NCBI RefSeq assembly: GCF_000014285.2
Contig: NC_008343.2
Location: 1,824,501-1,888,500, forward strand
Source of the DNA: Granulibacter bethesdensis CGDNIH1
Lineage (GTDB): Bacteria; Pseudomonadota; Alphaproteobacteria; Acetobacterales; Acetobacteraceae
DNA length: 64,000 nucleotides
Direction: 5' to 3'
The first letter of the stretch is position 1. Every line of letters starts with the position of its first letter. The notes under the pieces were generated by a model that did not search any database, was not told the DNA's origin, and worked only from the letters and a program-made list of their open reading frames with translations. The position numbers and the translations under genes were made by a program. Shown here in pieces: positions 43,952 through 54,400 of this stretch.

Positions 43952-45420
43952 GAGGAAATTTTAACTTTAGAATCCTATTTGAATTTAATCCCTTTACCAC
44001 AGGATCATTGATCTCAACAGTGGCTGTCGTCGACAGTGTATCCCGCCCTGCTTGCCCAGCTCGACGAAAGGTTACAGCACTGCCATCACTGAATTCCGCA
44101 ACCCATGCCCCCGGCTTACCCGGAATTGGCTTAAAACTTGTCGGTATTCTACCGTTGAATGCATTGAACGCAAACTGCTCAGCCGTTTGATCAGGGTTCG
44201 CACTGGCAGGCATTTCACGTGGACTGCCGGCCCCACCACTAGGTGTACCGACAAAATCACCATTCAGTCTGAATAAATTCGATAAACCACCACTCCGATT
44301 AGAGAGTGTTTCCAACAATGCTTTTCTGGCATCCAAAGTCGCCTGATCGGCAGCAGAAAGGTTTTCCGTACCAACGGAAGCATTCTTGATCAGCTCCTGC
44401 AAACCATCCGCTGTTGTATTGAGGGACTTAATGTTCCTTGCCTCTGCCAGCGCCTGCTGCATCCGCACCACATCTTCACGGGTCGGCACATAATTCTGTG
44501 GTATCAGCATTTTCAGCGCAGGGTTCTCAGGATCAATCTTCGCAAGTTCTCTGGCAGCAAAGTTGAAGTTATGCGTGTCGAGGATTTCCTCTTCCGTCAG
44601 AGGCTCACCATTCGGACCAACAGGGCGATTGACCTCTTCATCAAGAGGCTCCTCCTGATTGTAGAGTGTAGAGCTGGCTGCTGCGGAACCACCCAGGACC
44701 GCACCGATCCCTGCACCGCCCATGCCTGCGCCGGTCAGCGCCCCTATACCAGATCCAATAGCCGCACTCGCCATGAGGATGACGACATGGCCAGCCGGGC
44801 TATCAGGACGGATCGCACCACCTTGCAGATAATCCTGCCACAAATAGCGCTGTAATTGCGCCGAGGAATACGTTCCAGCCGCTGCGCCAAGCCCGCCAGC
44901 CAGAATACTGCCTGCACTGCCGCTTCCTGCGATGGCACCCTGCGCGGCACCGATCACAGCATGCAGCGCCAAGGCTTCCGCACTGTCTTCCTTCCATCCC
45001 GCATTGCGGATTTGGGCACCGGCAGCTTCATTGGCGACCTGACCAAAAAGCGTTGCTAATCCCTGATTGAAAGCGAGGTCATTACGCGTCTGCTGCGGAT
45101 CGAACTTGTTCTGCAACCCGTTCGTGGTTTGCAGCGCCGTGCCGCCATTCACCGCGATACCGCCAGTGACTGTGCCGAGTGACGTGTTCGCCGTCAGCTG
45201 ATCCGGACGCAGCAGATTCGATGGAACAGAGCCGTTCCGCACCGTCACACCGACATTGCTGGTGATCGCGGACAGGGTTGTGCTGTGTGCACTATCGCTG
45301 GTTTGGGCGACACCGCCGCCACTGCCCGTTCCGCTGCTTGACGCGCTGGCAGTCATCGAGACGGCAGAGTTATCCCGGTGATTATCCAGATTGCTGACCG
45401 TCAGCGTGCCGGTGTTCAGA
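43944..45420 (-). CDS. Orphan CdiA C-terminal module 3 (pre-toxin class A plus toxin)
   Basis: The frame is open with an ATG at 45356 (470 residues), and homology to the main cdiA extends to 45420. The 1,080 bases 44341-45420 are nearly identical to 48863-49942 of the main gene, up to the peptide NLSAADQA. After this the sequences diverge into a distinct tip of about 135 residues that includes TSFKPIPGKPGAWVAEFSDG and ends ILKLKFPRE, presumably the toxin domain. The tip's family is unknown to me; its beta-rich end (DGSAVTFRR, ILKLKF) is loosely like the tip of the main protein (DGTNVIVRP, YIKLRY). It lacks TPS and repeat regions, so by itself it cannot be delivered; it is a silent cassette that could replace the main tip by recombination. 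Confidence 0.75.
44341..45420 (-). repeat. 1,080-bp block, near-identical copy of 48863-49942
   Basis: The block runs base for base with only a handful of differences against the main cdiA at a constant offset of 4,522. It covers the end of the second repeat region and class A pre-toxin up to NLSAADQA, and breaks sharply at both ends. It lies in direct orientation, so crossover between the copies would delete the intervening cassettes and join a new toxin tip to cdiA. Confidence 0.9.
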
Positions 45421-45560
45421 ACATTACCGTACCATCAGTAAGCACTTTATCCCGGCTGCCTAAAGAAAAATAAGGAGACAATGCAAACTTTGGGCTCCAA
45501 AAAAATGTGGAAATAAAATTTTCCTTCAAAGTAAGCTATTTTGCTCAGACAATTTTAAAT
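45421..45560 (-). other. Mosaic scar between cassettes
   Basis: This 140-base gap contains a piece (about 45431-45459) nearly identical to 52447-52475 inside the main cdiA, which encodes KVLTDG of the pre-repeat region. The piece is joined out of frame to module 3 and stops at the junction (KVLTDGTVMF then stop). It shows that segments from distant parts of cdiA have been spliced into the cassette tail. No gene is present here. Confidence 0.6.
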
Positions 45561-45881
45561 TCAGACCACAGCATTAAACAACACCCATAAACGTTCACGA
45601 ATCTGATCAAGCTTGGCGTTTGCTGCAAAACGGCCATCTTCATCATTATCCCAGATGAAATACTCCGAGAATCCCCGGCCACCAGCGATCATGGTTAGGT
45701 AGATCGATCGCGCATTCTCAAACCCCTCTGAATCTGCTCTCCCCTCTTTCTTCTGCAATTCAGCTATTGCAGCCTGAATTCCACGCAACCAGTTTCGTTC
45801 GTTTTTAGCATTGAGAATGCTCTCTAGCTCCTCAAGCAACACAAGAACCGTAGCGGCACGTTTATCTACAATTTCTTTCAT
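45561..45881 (-). CDS. Putative immunity protein for toxin module 2
   Basis: A small helical protein (106 residues from the ATG at 45881, or 121 from the ATG at 45926). It reads EIVDKRAATVLVLLEELESI near the start and ends RFAANAKLDQIRERLWVLFN; I do not recognise a named family. The ATG at 45881 overlaps the stop of toxin module 2 as ATGA, typical of translational coupling between toxin and immunity genes, so I prefer it. The assignment as immunity protein rests on position and size. Confidence 0.65.
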   Translation of the reverse strand: MKEIVDKRAATVLVLLEELESILNAKNERNWLRGIQAAIAELQKKEGRADSEGFENARSIYLTMIAGGRGFSEYFIWDNDEDGRFAANAKLDQIRERLWVLFNAVV

Positions 45882-48067
45882 TTTATCGGAGTCGATCCAA
45901 GAACTTGGACGCCTTCTATATTCCATGGTGTTTGAATAAAGATCTGATCTTTGTTATATCCTCCTAAATATACTCCACCTTGATTACCGACCGGCCCCTC
46001 ATAAATTGTCGTTCCCTTGGGAATTTTTACAGCGTAGACAGTATTGATATTGGATACGCCCGTAAGAACGCCAGTTTTAGGATCAATCCACTGCGGCTTC
46101 ACAGCCGAATCAATCCTGACTTGAGGTACCGATGAGGGGGGCTCCCTCGTAAACCATTGACCAAGAGGTGCGCCAGCATCTCCTGCACGATATAATACGA
46201 TGTCATCCGTCAATACGGTAGAATTATATTTTCCACTCATGAAGTTTGCGGCTGGATTGCCTGGCAGGCTTGCTAACGGTCCAGGATTCTCCACAGTATT
46301 GTAGGTAAACGGACCGGTTACACTTCCATACCCCTTCACCTGCACACCCGGCTGCCCGACGACGGTCATCTCGCCGTCTTTCACGATCACGGTTCCGGGT
46401 ATCTGCCGTGCTGAGCCGGCAGCAGAAGCCGCGGCTCCTCCGGCCATGCCATACAGAAGCTCCGCGGCCCCCGGAGACATCCCAAAGACAGAAACCAGAG
46501 CCTGTGCGCCGAAAGTCCCCGTCGGATGACCGCTGATCGTCATCAGGCCAGCCGCTACCTGATCAGCAGCCCAACCACTCAGAACAATGCCACCGGCAGC
46601 AACCATACAGCCACTGCCAAAGCTTGCCGCGCAGCTGGTGATACCGCTGATCGTCAGCGCACGACCCGTCACCGCAGCCGTATATCCACCGGCGACCTGC
46701 AAGGTAGCCATCCCTTTCGTGAGAACCTGGCCGTGACCGGAATCAAACGCACTCAACGCGTCAATTGCAGCATCAGACGCGGAATAACCAAAAAGTGCCT
46801 GTTCCGCAGAAGGACTATGCCCAGGGGCACTCCCTCCCTGAAAAAATGCAGTCTGCGAACTCAACTGATTGCGCAGATCCGCATAACCGGAAGAGGCACC
46901 AACATCCGCAATGCTTTTCCAGAATATGTATTCCTGACTGCCCTCAGCATACTCCGCGTAGCATTTCACCAAAGCACAGGCCGCAGCCGTCAGAGCCGCC
47001 TCCCGCTCAGGATCACCGTTCGCAAGCTGCCTGATCCGGTCCAGTTCAACCGGATGCAGTTGCCGGTTGAACTGATCCGCGCTCATCGCCGCACCGGCAC
47101 CACTGAGCGTGCCACCGCTACCGCCAACCGCGCTGCCGGCAATCCCACCGGCGACACCGCTCACGGTTGATGTCACGATGTTCGTCGCGATCGGACGCAG
47201 CCAGGCAGGGAGATCAGCCGTTACCTGACCGGTAAAGCCGGAGAGAGCGCCAGAGGCCGCATCACCCGCCGCACTGCCCGCCATCGCCCCCGCGACGTTC
47301 CCGCCGCCCAGCGCGGCACCAGTGCCTGCCACCACCATATGCATCAGGCCGGAGCCGTAGCCGGACCAGAAATCAGCCGTAGCCTGCTTGTTCTTCAGAT
47401 CAGACTCATCCGCCGCAAGCGTGCTGGAATCAGCGCCATTACGCCGGTCTTTCTCAAGCTTCTCAGAGGCCGCCTGAACATCACGATCGGCTTTGTCGCG
47501 ATAAGATTTCGCAACCTCGCCGCTTACCATCATGCCGAGTTGGGTAAAGCCGTTCTGAACCGTGAGATCATTACGCGTCTGCTGCGGATCGAACTTGTTC
47601 TGCAACCCGTTCGTGGTTTGCAGCGCCGTGCCGCCATTCACCGCGATACCGCCAGTGACTGTGCCGAGTGACGTGTTCGCCGTCAGCTGATCCGGACGCA
47701 GCAGATTCGATGGAACAGAGCCGTTCCGCACCGTCACACCGACATTGCTGGTGATCGCGGACAGGGTTGTGCTGTGTGCACTATCGCTGGTTTGGGCGAC
47801 ACCGCCGCCACTGCCCGTTCCGCTGCTTGACGCGCTGGCAGTCATCGAGACGGCAGAGTTATCCCGGTGATTATCCAGATTGCTGACCGTCAGCGTGCCG
47901 GTGTTCAGAGTGTTATCATTCGCAGGCGCAAGGCTGGAGATCACCGCACCGGTCAGCGATGTATTGCCGCCAACGGTTACGTTCAGACCACCCTTCCCAG
48001 CAAAAAGCCCCGTCTGGGAAACAACAGAAGCGTAGTCATTGTTGATATTCGAAGCCGCCACAGAGGC
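45878..48067 (-). CDS. Orphan CdiA C-terminal module 2 (pre-toxin class B plus toxin, ART-like?)
   Basis: About 730 residues open from the TTG at 48070. Bases 47564-48067 match 49597-50100 of the main gene, up to QQTRNDL. From there a different pre-toxin region follows (TVQNGFTQLGMMVSGEVAKS), with a long Gly/Ala-rich stretch, two Cys pairs (AAACALVKCYAEYAEG; ITSCAASFGSGCMVAAGG), and a tip of about 110 residues. The tip reads DDIVLYRAGDAGAPLGQWFT, then KIPKGTTIYEGPVGNQGGVY and DQIFIQTPW. That tip resembles tips of other large bacterial adhesin-toxins; the Arg near the start and the glycine-rich loop suggest an ADP-ribosyltransferase-like fold, with low certainty. It has no signal or TPS domain, so it is a displaced cassette. 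Its own immunity gene follows. Confidence 0.75.
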   Translation of the reverse strand, partial: ASVAASNINNDYASVVSQTGLFAGKGGLNVTVGGNTSLTGAVISSLAPANDNTLNTGTLTVSNLDNHRDNSAVSMTASASSSGTGSGGGVAQTSDSAHSTTLSAITSNVGVTVRNGSVPSNLLRPDQLTANTSLGTVTGGIAVNGGTALQTTNGLQNKFDPQQTRNDLTVQNGFTQLGMMVSGEVAKSYRDKADRDVQAASEKLEKDRRNGADSSTLAADESDLKNKQATADFWSGYGSGLMHMVVAGTGAALGGGNVAGAMAGSAAGDAASGALSGFTGQVTADLPAWLRPIATNIVTSTVSGVAGGIAGSAVGGSGGTLSGAGAAMSADQFNRQLHPVELDRIRQLANGDPEREAALTAAACALVKCYAEYAEGSQEYIFWKSIADVGASSGYADLRNQLSSQTAFFQGGSAPGHSPSAEQALFGYSASDAAIDALSAFDSGHGQVLTKGMATLQVAGGYTAAVTGRALTISGITSCAASFGSGCMVAAGGIVLSGWAADQVAAGLMTISGHPTGTFGAQALVSVFGMSPGAAELLYGMAGGAAASAAGSARQIPGTVIVKDGEMTVVGQPGVQVKGYGSVTGPFTYNTVENPGPLASLPGNPAANFMSGKYNSTVLTDDIVLYRAGDAGAPLGQWFTREPPSSVPQVRIDSAVKPQWIDPKTGVLTGVSNINTVYAVKIPKGTTIYEGPVGNQGGVYLGGYNKDQIFIQTPWNIEGVQVLGSTPIK
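47407..47553 (-). repeat. 147-bp block, near-identical copy of 43227-43373
   Basis: It covers the start of the class B pre-toxin (GMMVSGEVAKSYRD to DSSTLAAD) at an offset of 4,180 with very few differences. It links module 2 with the decayed module 4. Confidence 0.85.
47564..48067 (-). repeat. 504-bp block, near-identical copy of 49597-50100
   Basis: Same orientation and a constant offset of 2,033. It encodes the segment from SVAASNINN to QQTRNDL of the main protein. The right-hand 355 bases of the module 3 block (45065-45420) are a third copy of part of it. Confidence 0.9.
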
Positions 48068-48086
48068 CAAAAATTGAATAAATTAT

Positions 48087-48494
48087 TTAAGAATAAATAA
48101 TGTTTATTTTTGGAAGATTTAGGCACAAAACATCTATCCAATCATCTTGCGTAAGTATCATTACATGAAATATTGTATCTTTTATATATAAATTTAAAGA
48201 TTCATTATGAAACCATTCTAAAAAATCAGAATTTTCTACAATAACAATTGGACTATCAGGATAATCATATACATCAGCAATAGCTTCTAAAGATAAATAT
48301 TTTCCTTCATCCATACATCTATGAGCCAATACCATTGCACCAAAATTAATTACAAATATTTCAGATTTTTCTTTAGAAAAATCTGAAATATGAACACGAA
48401 ATCCTTCATTGTCATAATACAAACCAACAAAATCAATAGATTTTTCAATTTTTATTGAAGATGGAAAGCGTCTATGAATACGTTTTTTAGGCAT
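48087..48494 (-). CDS. Putative CdiI immunity protein of the main CdiA
   Basis: A 135-residue protein of unknown family starting MPKKRIHRRFPSSIKIEKSI, rich in acidic and aromatic residues and very AT-rich in its codons (many AAA, AAT, TTT). It begins one base after the cdiA stop codon, the standard place for cdiI, and ends just before the next displaced module. It probably neutralises the tip of the main protein in the cytosol; this is inferred from position. The base composition, well below the core genes, suggests that it arrived with the tip. Confidence 0.7.
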   Translation of the reverse strand: MPKKRIHRRFPSSIKIEKSIDFVGLYYDNEGFRVHISDFSKEKSEIFVINFGAMVLAHRCMDEGKYLSLEAIADVYDYPDSPIVIVENSDFLEWFHNESLNLYIKDTIFHVMILTQDDWIDVLCLNLPKINIIYS

Positions 48495-48495
48495 A

Positions 48496-51400
48496 TTAAT
48501 ATCTCAACTTTATATAGTTATTTTTATACTGAACCTCTAAAGTCGGGCGGCTAACATGCCCTTCTATTCGATCAGAACTATATGGTCGAACAATAACATT
48601 TGTACCATCACTTAATTGACCAACATACACTGCACTTACATCACCCTTATGTATGACCCTTACATTTTTTAATCCTAAAGAAAGAAAATCAGCAAGTGCC
48701 TGATCAAAGCCACCTGATTTATCATACTGCGTCGTTTTTCCGCCAGTATTTCGTGTAGGCTTCAAGCCTCCTATCAATTCATCAATTGTTTTCACTTGAT
48801 TATTTTGATTGCCAATTTCCGGCAAAGCCTCTGCGGCAACCTTATTCTCGGCATTGAAATTTGCCTGATCGGCCGCAGAAAGGTTTTCCGTACCAACGGG
48901 CGCATTCTTGATCAGCTCCTGCAAACCATCCGCTGTTGTATTGAGGGACTTAATGTTCCTTGCCTCTGCCAGCGCCTGCTGCATCCGCACCACATCTTCA
49001 CGGGTCGGCACATAATTCTGTGGTATCAGCATTTTCAGCGCAGGGTTCTCAGGATCAATCTTCGCAAGTTCTCTGGCAGCAAAGTTGAAGTTATGTGCGT
49101 CGAGGATTTCCTCTTCCGTCAGAGGCTCACCATTCGGACCAACAGGGCGATTGACCTCTTCATCAAGAGGCTCCTCCTGATTGTAGAGTGTAGAGCTGGC
49201 TGCTGCGGAACCACCCAGGACCGCACCGATCCCTGCACCGCCCATGCCTGCGCCGGTCAGCGCCCCTATACCAGATCCAATAGCCGCACTCGCCATGAGG
49301 ATGACGACATGGCCAGCCGGGCTATCAGGACGGATCGCACCACCTTGCAGATAATCCTGCCACAAATAGCGCTGTAATTGCGCCGAGGAATACGTTCCAG
49401 CCGCTGCGCCAAGCCCGCCAGCCAGAATACTGCCTGCACTGCCGCTTCCTGCGATGGCACCCTGCGCAGCACCGATCACAGCATGCAGCGCCAAGGCTTC
49501 CGCACTGTCTTCCTTCCATCCCGCATTGCGGATTTGGGCACCGGCAGCTTCATTGGCGACCTGACCAAAAAGCGTTGCTAATCCCTGATTGAAAGCGAGA
49601 TCATTACGCGTCTGCTGCGGATCGAACTTGTTCTGCAACCCGTTCGTGGTTTGCAGCGCCGTGCCGCCATTCACCGCGATACCGCCAGTGACTGTGCCGA
49701 GTGACGTGTTCGCCGTCAGCTGATCCGGACGCAGCAGATTCGATGGAACAGAGCCGTTCCGCACCGTCACACCGACATTGCTGGTGATCGCGGACAGGGT
49801 TGTGCTGTGTGCACTATCGCTGGTTTGGGCGACACCGCCGCCACTGCCCGTTCCGCTGCTTGACGCGCTCGCAGTCATCGAGACGGCAGAGTTATCCCGG
49901 TGATTATCCAGATTGCTGACCGTCAGCGTGCCGGTGTTCAGAGTGTTATCATTCGCAGGCGCAAGGCTGGAGATCACCGCACCGGTCAGCGATGTATTGC
50001 CGCCAACGGTCACGTTCAGACCACCCTTCCCCGCAAAAAGCCCCGTCTGGGAAACAACAGAAGCGTAGCCATTGTTGATATTCGAAGCCGCAACAGAAGC
50101 AGAGCCGCCGCTGGTGCCCGTTATCCCGATCTGCACATTTACCGAGCCGCCGGCCTGGCTGCTGTTGCCGCTCGCGGTGGCCTGCATGCTTTTCAGGATC
50201 AGATCACCGCCGATGCTCGCAACGATTTTGTTCCCAGAAGCATCAGCCCCTTCCAGTTTTGTGTCTTTTCCGCTGACCAGCACAAGCGTGTTCCCAGCCG
50301 CCACCACCGTGTTCACAGGCGTCGTGCTGCTGGCAACAGTGCCACCCTGAGACCAGCTCGCGCTGCCCTCAACACCATAGCCCGTGCTTTGCGTGCCGAT
50401 CCCCGCATACACACCGACAGCAGCGGATTTCGAGACATTGTCGTTGCTGTATTGCGTGCTGTTCTCCCCTGACTGAAAAATGATGTTTCCGGTCGAGACA
50501 AACGCCGCGTTCCCGCCCGCCTTCATGGTCGCGCCACGCGCCGTGATGTCGCCATCGGTCGACACAACGGACAGATTGCCACCGGCAACCGCGACACTTC
50601 CCTGTGCCGTGCTGCTGAAATAACGATCATTGGCTTTACTGCCTGAGCCGCCGACCATGACATCGACCTGCAACAGCTGACCGTTACTGCCCGAAGACGT
50701 GGCTGCATCAACCGCCTTATACGCCTGATAGCTGGCATACCCGGCCTGCCCGGCTTCCAGAGCCTGCAGACGCGCATCCGACGGACGGTCCGACGCAGCA
50801 ACCGCCGCAGCGGTGTAGGCGTTCCCGACCACGCCGCTCAACGATGCCGTCAAACCGGAGAAATTGGACTTCTGTGTTTGTGTCTGCGTCGTTGTGTCAT
50901 GCGATACATCAAACGTGACACTCTTGCCGATGATCGCCATGTCACCGCCGGATGACAGATGCGCATCCTGCAACGTCACCGCGCCACCGGAATGAACCGT
51001 CAGATCACCGGACAGAGAACCGACCGTGCTCGCGACATTCGTCACCTGCTTTATCGTCGTCGTGTTGCTGTTCTGCTGAAGACCGACGCCGACACCCACA
51101 GGCAGCATGCTGTTACCCATGCTGAAAACACCGGCTTTCTTCTCGTTCTGATTATCCGTGATGCTCAGCGTCTGCTCTGCGCTCCGGATCGAGATATCGC
51201 CTACAGCACCAAGCGTGACATTCCCCGTGCCGACAACGCCCGAACCCACAATTGTCAGATTTTTCCCCGACTGGATCGAAACCGTATCGCCGGACACCGT
51301 GCTGCCGACAGACAGAACCGCCTCCGTCCGCGTCGACACCGTGTTATGGTGATAATCCATCCCGGAGCTACCAAACGAAACCCCGCTCTCACTATACGAG

Positions 51401-54400
51401 GCAAAGCTGTCATGACGCTCCGATGCGGAAAGCAGAGAGATATCGCCGTTCTTTGTCTGAAGGCTGACAGGCCCATGATCGCTCAGAAGGTTCGCCCCCG
51501 TCCCGGTGATCGAGCCAACAGCCAGAAGAGAAAGACCGCTGCCGCCCGAAAGCGTGCTGCCCTGAACATGCTCGTCATACGAGCCGACCGTTTGCGAACG
51601 GCCATCGATCAGGCCCGTATGGCTGCTTGATGCCTCTCGCGTCTCGCTGCTCGTCACCGCGTTCAGCGTGATGCTGCCCGTCGTGATTGCATCCAGTGCA
51701 CCGCCTGCCTTAGCACTGCTGCCATTCAGCGTAATCCCGCCATCACCCGCAGCAAGGGTCATATTGCCGCCCGCATTGATCGACGAGCCGATCTGCAATG
51801 TTACATCATGCAGACCACTGAAACCGCTGCTGTTACCAAAACCGCTTTCGCTGCCCGAGATCGTGCTCGACAACGTATTCGTCGAGGCGCCGAGAGAAAG
51901 CGATTGACCTCCAATCAGGGTCACATCTCCGCCAGATGACAGCTTGACACCTGTCAGACTCAGAGAATTTTTGGCCAAAATGATGGAGTTTTTACCTGCG
52001 CTGAGAGTAGTGCCGAGATTTTCCGTCAGATTGAATTGACGGTTTACGCCACCAAAGGAAGAGTCATCCTTGGTCGACAATGCCAGGCTTCCCAAAGCAA
52101 CATTGCGACCCGCTGAAAGTTCAAGAGAACCACCGGCCCCGAACACACTTCCTGCCGAAACAATATCCTGCCCGGCTTTCATCGTCAGATTGCCACCGGA
52201 AACAATGGAGGCAACACGGTTCAGGGATTCAATAGAGCCACCCATCGTCTGCCAGCTTTGTGTCGTGCTGGTGCTGAGTATCGTGCCACCCGCCTGAAGC
52301 AGAATGTCATTCCCCGCTTTCAGCGTGCCGCCATTATTGATGATGTCGCCGGTTACAGAAATTAAAAGATTGTTCGATGCCGAGACCGTGCCGGAGTTAT
52401 AAAGACCTGCCGCTTTCAGTGTAACATCTTTACCGGCCAGCACCGCACCATCAGTAAGCACCTTATCCCGGCTGGCGGAAGCAAGATAAAGCTGAGGAAC
52501 CAGAACTATTTTTCCATTCACAGTCCGCGGAACATACCAGACAATATCATCATCCAGTGCCGCGACCTGCTCCGGTGTCAAATCAACACCGAATTGCAAT
52601 CCAAGTGAGTGAGACTGGCTGGCCGCATTGTTCAGCAGTGCAACCATTTGTGCCTGCTGCGTGCTATATGCCGCACTCAGCGTCGCACGGCCTGTGGCAT
52701 CCGATACCTGCTGGGCAATATAACGCGTGTCAAAATACGCATCTCCCAGAAAAGGAGGCGTTGTCTGTGAGTTTACGCCCAAGCGGTCAAGCAGATACTG
52801 GGAACCGTAGAAACCCTTGAATGTCGAATAGTTCGGATTCGTTTCAATCAGATATTGTGCCTGTGGAGAAGGATTGGGGATAAACAAAGCGTTACCCCCC
52901 GCCACAGAGGCAATGATCTGCGCCGTGCTCGGGCCGTCAACACTGCTGAACGAAGACTGCGTCGCAGAAGAAGAGGACGCAGTATTTTTCGTGGAGACAG
53001 GCTGGAATTGAGGCGTTGTAGCCGAAGACGACGCACCTTGCTTGATAACGACTGCATTGCCATTACTTCCCCAGCTCCCTGCGCCCTGATTTATGCCTGG
53101 CAAGTAAGAAGCTGTGCCTCCGACAGATCCGGCCCCCTGCATGGACAGATTACCAGCAGAAACACCGCCCCCTCCCTGTGTAGGCGTCAACGAATTCGAG
53201 GCACCCGGCACCGTATAGGAAACTGTTCCGCTCGGCAGGCCTCCAGTCGTGGAAGACAGACCGCCCGGCAAAGTCGCCATCGACCCCAGCCCTCCATTGC
53301 CATTAGAGATGAAGCTCCCGGCACCATTAGAGCCAGCCGGTGCTGCTGCCGTCGATGGCAATGGTATTGACCCGCCAAATCCCAGCATCTGCGATGGCAT
53401 GGCCTGAGCAATTTTTGTCTCGTTGGTAATTGTCCCGGTGAAATCGCCGCTGATATTCCCACCAGCAATAATGGAGCCGGTGACGCTCTGTCCTGCAGCA
53501 TTAAACCAGTCTGCCGCTACAACGGGATGACCCGCACCAATAACCCACCCAGGCATCGGAATATTTGAGGGTAACGGATCAACAAGCGGTAAGGCCGAAC
53601 GACAGCTGTCATTACCCGTACAGGTCGTCGTATATTTAACACTTCCCTGATAGCCAATATTATTCAGGCTGCCTCCCGTCAGGTTGATATCTCCACCCGC
53701 CGAAAGATGGCTGGCATCATTTGTGATACCGTTGCTGGAATTGATTGTCAGGTTTCCACCTGCACTGATCAAAGCCGCTGCAGCATTCCGTACGTAGCTC
53801 GCACCAGTTCCTTCAACAAGTATCCCGGATTGTGCACTTTGATCATAAAGCGCAAACCAGACACCACCTGCCCCAATAGGATTGGGCACGTACACGTGTT
53901 TAACATTTGTCCAATATTGACTGATATCAGATGATGATTTGAAATTACTGAGATCTACCGCCGGTGGCGTTTGATTGGCTGCGTAAAGTTTTTGAAAAAT
54001 AATCCCTGATGTCTGCGTCACACCACCAGCCACATCATTCGTAATGCTCTGAGCATCAATAGTCACATTACCATTTGAAGAGGCTGCCTGAATAAGTCCA
54101 GAGTGATTCAATAAGGCGCTTGCAGAACTTCCAGCATTCCTGCCACCAATCGTCAGATTGCCATTTTCTGCGATAAGGGCACCCTGATTATTAGACAGGG
54201 TACCATCCAGGCCAATATTCAGCCCCGTAGAACCATATATCAATCCAGTATTGGAAATATCACCTTTAATCAACAGATTCATGTCTGTTGTGCCAAAAAG
54301 GCCACCTGCATTGATCAAGGAATTTGCAGATATGGAAAGTTGTGCGTTCGCACCAATGCTTTGACCGGAAGAGATGCTCAGCGCACCATCAACATCAAGA

